A stretch of 64,000 bases of DNA from SAR86 cluster bacterium AG-390-O18 (GTDB lineage: Bacteria > Pseudomonadota > Gammaproteobacteria > Magnimaribacterales > AG-339-G14). This document shows positions 61,097-64,000 of the stretch, one piece after another. Numbering within the stretch: the stretch's first letter is position 1; each line of letters starts with the position of its first letter. Below the pieces are notes generated by a model. The model was not told the origin of the DNA. It saw only the letters and a list, made by a program, of their open reading frames with translations, and searched no databases. The DNA is taken from the NCBI GenBank assembly GCA_003279605.1, contig QCHF01000001.1, positions 575,546 to 639,545 of the forward strand. Direction: 5' to 3'. A program made the translations under genes and the position numbers.

Positions 61097-62770
61097 TTAC
61101 TCCTTGGCAGAATCATCTAGCTCTTCTTGAATAAGATCGCCAATGGAAGTTTTAGTTTCTGACTCTATCTGCTTGTTTTTAGATATATTTTCTTTAATGA
61201 GTTCTTTTTCTTGCGATTTTTCTAAAGCAAAAACAGATAAATTCACTTGTCTATTCTTTCTATCTATCGAAGTAACCAAGGAAGTTATGCTATCTCCTTC
61301 AGAAGGAAGATTATCCTTAAACTCTTTAATTTTTATTTTTCCTATAACATCCTCAGACAAATTTATGAAAATAACATCCTCTCCAACTGAACTCACAGGT
61401 CCTGATAATTCTGTACCTTTTGGATTGTTTTTTGCAAAAGAATCGAAAACATCTTCAGAAAGTTGTTTTATACCTAAGGAAATTCTTTCTTTATGGGGAT
61501 CTATACCTAAAATTACCGCCTCTACTTCTTGGTCTTTAGAAAAAGATTGTACAGCTTCTTCTTCTGATTGATTCCAAGAAAGATCGGAAAGGTGGACCAA
61601 GCCATCTATGTTTCCATCTAAGCCTATAAACATTCCAAAATCTGTAATAGATCTTACTTCTCCTTTAACGACATCGCCTAAGCTATTATTTTCAGAGAAA
61701 GTTAGCCATGGATTTTCATGGCATTGTTTCATTCCTAGAGAAACTCTTCTTTTTTCGATATCAATTTCAAGGACCATAACATCTACTTCATCTCCGATGG
61801 AAACAACTTTAGACGGATGAATACTTTTATTTGTCCAGTCTATTTCTGAAATGTGTACAAGACCTTCTGTATTAGAATCCAATTCAGCAAAAAAACCATA
61901 CTCAGCAATACTAGAAACCTTAGCTTTATGAATTGAATTTATAGGAAAAGAATCTTTGATGTTTTCCCAAGGATCATTTGAAAGTTGCTTTAAACCAAGA
62001 GAAATTCTGAGTTTTTCTTTATCGAAATTTGTTACCTTAAAATCAAGTTTATCTCCCACATTAAGTACTTCTGAAGGATGATTTATTCGTTTCCAAGTAA
62101 TATCTGTAATGTGAAGAAGTCCGTCAACACCGCCTAAATCTACAAAGGCTCCATAATCAGTTAAATTCTTTATTGTTCCTGAGATAAGAGAACCTTCTTG
62201 AATAGTAGCGAATATTTTTTCCCTTTCCTCAGAGTTCAAGTCCTCTTGAACTGCTTTTCTTGAAAGAACAACATTACTCTTTTCTTTGTCTAACTTAATT
62301 ACTTTAAAATCTTGGAATGTCTTTTCTAAATGATCGAAGCTATCCAAGGGTCTTGAATCAACTAATGAGCCAGGAAGAAAAGCCCTTACTCCAGCAACAT
62401 CAACTATCATGCCTCCTCTAACTTTTCCAGAAATGTAGCCTTTTATTAAATTCCCGGTTTCTAAAGCTTCTTCTAGGTTTTTCCAGCTTTCGTCATGCAT
62501 TGCTCTAATCCTAGAAACCCTTGTGGAACCATGGCCATCTTCAACAGCTTCTAGTGAAACTTTAACCTCATCTCCAATAGATAGTTCTCCATCTGCTTCA
62601 TCTGCTAAAAATTCTGTTCTTGGGATCAATGATTCAGATTTCAAACCAACATGAACCGTTACCCAATCTGAAGTTAGATCAACAATCACCCCAGAAATTA
62701 ATGCTCCTTGTTCAAAATTCAAAGTTGTAAGACTTTCATCTAGTAATTTTTCAAATGCTGTATCTGTCAT
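61097..62770 (-). CDS. rpsA: Small ribosomal subunit protein bS1
   Basis: bS1 helps 30S subunits bind and unfold mRNA. At 557 aa it equals the E. coli length and has six S1/OB repeats; the central ones show GAFVDLGGVDGLLHITDI, GFFAELDSNTEGLVHISEI and GMFIGLDGNIDGLVHLSDL. The first two bind the ribosome. The cmk stop overlaps its ATG by 4 bases. Most genes here lack strong Shine-Dalgarno sites, so S1 may matter especially in this organism (inferred). Confidence 0.97.
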   Translation of the reverse strand: MTDTAFEKLLDESLTTLNFEQGALISGVIVDLTSDWVTVHVGLKSESLIPRTEFLADEADGELSIGDEVKVSLEAVEDGHGSTRVSRIRAMHDESWKNLEEALETGNLIKGYISGKVRGGMIVDVAGVRAFLPGSLVDSRPLDSFDHLEKTFQDFKVIKLDKEKSNVVLSRKAVQEDLNSEEREKIFATIQEGSLISGTIKNLTDYGAFVDLGGVDGLLHITDITWKRINHPSEVLNVGDKLDFKVTNFDKEKLRISLGLKQLSNDPWENIKDSFPINSIHKAKVSSIAEYGFFAELDSNTEGLVHISEIDWTNKSIHPSKVVSIGDEVDVMVLEIDIEKRRVSLGMKQCHENPWLTFSENNSLGDVVKGEVRSITDFGMFIGLDGNIDGLVHLSDLSWNQSEEEAVQSFSKDQEVEAVILGIDPHKERISLGIKQLSEDVFDSFAKNNPKGTELSGPVSSVGEDVIFINLSEDVIGKIKIKEFKDNLPSEGDSITSLVTSIDRKNRQVNLSVFALEKSQEKELIKENISKNKQIESETKTSIGDLIQEELDDSAKE

Positions 62771-63441
62771 AATTTTTTATAATTCTCCATAACCTTTTCT
62801 TCAACTTCTTGGATGCTTAACTCACTGGTATCGATGAGTATTGAATCCTGAGCAGGCTTCAAAGGGGATACTTTTCTATTCATATCTTCTTTATCCCTTT
62901 GCTCAATAAGCTTTAAAAGGTCGTGCATGATAACGTCCATACCCTTTTCTTTCAACTGATTAGCTCTTCTTTCTGCACGCACTTCTGGAGACGCTTGGAG
63001 GAATACTTTTAAAATTGCCTCAGGAAAAATAACCGTACCCATATCTCTACCATCTGCAATGAGACCGCTTTTAGCATCGTAAGCATTTCTTTGAATTTTT
63101 ATAATCGCGTTTCTAATTTCTGGGACTTTTGCAATTTCTGACGCTTTTGTCGCAACATCTTCATTTCTAAGTTCTTTTCCTAAAACTACTTCATCAATTT
63201 CAATCTCACATATTTTTTCTTTCAAATTGGTAAGAAGCTTAATTTTAGAATGATTTAAATAAAAAATAATGTCTTCTGGAGAATTTAGTTTTTCTTTTAA
63301 ACTTAAATATCCTGTAAGTCTGTAGATAAGACCACTGTCAAGAACATTCCACCCTAATTTTTCTGCCAAGGAAAATGCAAGCGTTCCTTTTCCTACTCCG
63401 CTAGGACCATCAATAGTTATTATATTTTTAACCTCTTTCAA
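62767..63441 (-). CDS. cmk: Cytidylate kinase
   Basis: Cmk phosphorylates CMP and dCMP. The 224-aa protein has the P-loop GPSGVGKG (12-19), DSGLIYR, the substrate-binding IADGRDMGTVIFPEA and lid RAERRANQL. CMP recycling from CMP-sugar use in the polysaccharide island would need it, but it is a normal housekeeping gene. It overlaps aroA's stop by 14 bases. Confidence 0.96.
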   Translation of the reverse strand: MKEVKNIITIDGPSGVGKGTLAFSLAEKLGWNVLDSGLIYRLTGYLSLKEKLNSPEDIIFYLNHSKIKLLTNLKEKICEIEIDEVVLGKELRNEDVATKASEIAKVPEIRNAIIKIQRNAYDAKSGLIADGRDMGTVIFPEAILKVFLQASPEVRAERRANQLKEKGMDVIMHDLLKLIEQRDKEDMNRKVSPLKPAQDSILIDTSELSIQEVEEKVMENYKKL

Positions 63442-64000
63442 AATTACATCCTAGCTTTTTACCTAAATCTATAAATTCAGGAAATGAGGTATTGATACTT
63501 TCTGAAGAAGAAACTTCAATAGAAGAGCTACTATTTAAACCGGCAATAGCAAAAGACATTGCGATTCTATGATCATAATATGTCTCAGCTAAAAAGTGTG
63601 GCGTCTTAAAGTCTTGACCCCTTCCTTCAATGCAAAATTTATTACCGTTAAAGAAGTTTTTTATATTCATTTTGTCTAATCCTTCCTGCATGGCTTTAAG
63701 TCTGTCACTCTCTTTGTGTTTTAGTTCCTCTATCTTGTCAAAACTAGATATACCTTCAGCAAAGGCACTAGCTATAAATAATATAGGTAATTCATCAATT
63801 AAATTTGGGACATCTTCTGATGCAACTTCGCAAGCAATTAATGCGGAGCTTTTGACCTTTATATCAGCGACTGGTTCTTTTCCAAAAATAGAGTTATTTA
63901 ATACTTTGATATTTGCACCCATTTCAACCAACTTATTTAAAAGAGCAATTCTAGAAGGATTTAATCCTACGTCTTTAAGAGTAATTTCAGAATTTTTTGA
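63428..64000 (-). CDS. aroA: 3-phosphoshikimate 1-carboxyvinyltransferase (EPSP synthase), C-terminal part
   Basis: The visible 190 codons (no start; 5' end beyond the window) are the C-terminal third of AroA: ITLKDVGLNPSRIALL, LPILFIASAFAEG, LKHKESDRLKAM and YYDHRIAMSFAIAGL are characteristic. It makes EPSP in aromatic amino acid synthesis. aroA-cmk-rpsA order is standard in gammaproteobacteria. Confidence 0.95.
   Translation of the reverse strand, partial: SKNSEITLKDVGLNPSRIALLNKLVEMGANIKVLNNSIFGKEPVADIKVKSSALIACEVASEDVPNLIDELPILFIASAFAEGISSFDKIEELKHKESDRLKAMQEGLDKMNIKNFFNGNKFCIEGRGQDFKTPHFLAETYYDHRIAMSFAIAGLNSSSSIEVSSSESINTSFPEFIDLGKKLGCNFERG

Noticed and set aside
1..64000. CRISPR arrays, insertion sequences, rRNA genes
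   Set aside because: No spaced direct repeats, transposases or rRNA sequence were seen on either strand.

Overview
This is a very AT-rich, densely packed chromosomal window. The housekeeping blocks have classic gammaproteobacterial order: thrS-infC-rpmI-rplT-pheS-pheT-ihfA at the left end and aroA-cmk-rpsA-ihfB-lapA-pyrF at the right end. Low GC, one-base or overlapping gene junctions, short leaders and a DUF35/thiolase pair suggest a streamlined marine gammaproteobacterium of the SAR86 type. That placement is an inference from gene order and composition; no database search was possible.

Layout. 1-8157 (minus): ihfA (cut by the window edge), pheT, pheS, rplT, rpmI, infC, thrS, then pdxH, a DoxX-family membrane protein and a DjlA-like TerB/J-domain protein. 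8223-10292 (plus): a zinc-ribbon/OB (DUF35) protein, a thiolase and a small metallophosphoesterase. 10282-11438 (minus): a small membrane protein and ribonuclease D. 11440-55209 (minus): about 44 kb of surface-polysaccharide genes, all on one strand and mostly overlapping or separated by a few bases. 55221-55411 (minus): tRNA-Leu(UAA) and tRNA-Cys(GCA). 55436-64000 (minus): pgsA, uvrC, ggt, a cupin, pyrF, lapA, ihfB, rpsA, cmk and the 3' part of aroA.

The polysaccharide island reads as modules. At the transcription-upstream end are Wzz and a PglK/MsbA-like ABC exporter. Next come gmd, neuB, a NeuD-like acyltransferase, a TIM-barrel isomerase, a CBS-domain/perosamine-synthetase-like fusion, a sugar amidotransferase with HisH/HisF partners, a Gfo/Idh oxidoreductase, a CMP-sugar synthetase and an SDR. 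Together these predict an amidinated amino or nonulosonic sugar. A third set (P-loop sulfotransferase-like protein, 6-phosphogluconolactonase-like protein, 2-hydroxyacid dehydrogenase, epimerase, HAD phosphatase, HpcH/HpaI aldolase) has no obvious textbook pathway. Then come CDP-glucose genes (rfbF, rfbG, a 3,5-epimerase-like cupin, a methyltransferase, a second CMP-sugar-synthetase-like enzyme), and a D-arabinofuranose module (GT-C enzyme, HAD-UbiA fusion, GtrA, DprE1-like, DprE2-like). The distal end has a Wzy-like polymerase, aminotransferases, acyl- and glycosyltransferases, a deacetylase, galE, galU and a nucleotidyltransferase-cupin fusion. No initiating polyprenyl-phosphate sugar-1-phosphate transferase and no Wzx flippase were found.

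The observations most worth checking are: the lipid-linked arabinofuranose module; the uncharacterised aldolase/dehydrogenase module; the CBS-aminotransferase fusion; the HisF paralogue lacking its catalytic Asp; a PheT without its N-terminal tRNA-binding domain; and the polysaccharide operon starting 11 bases after a tRNA.
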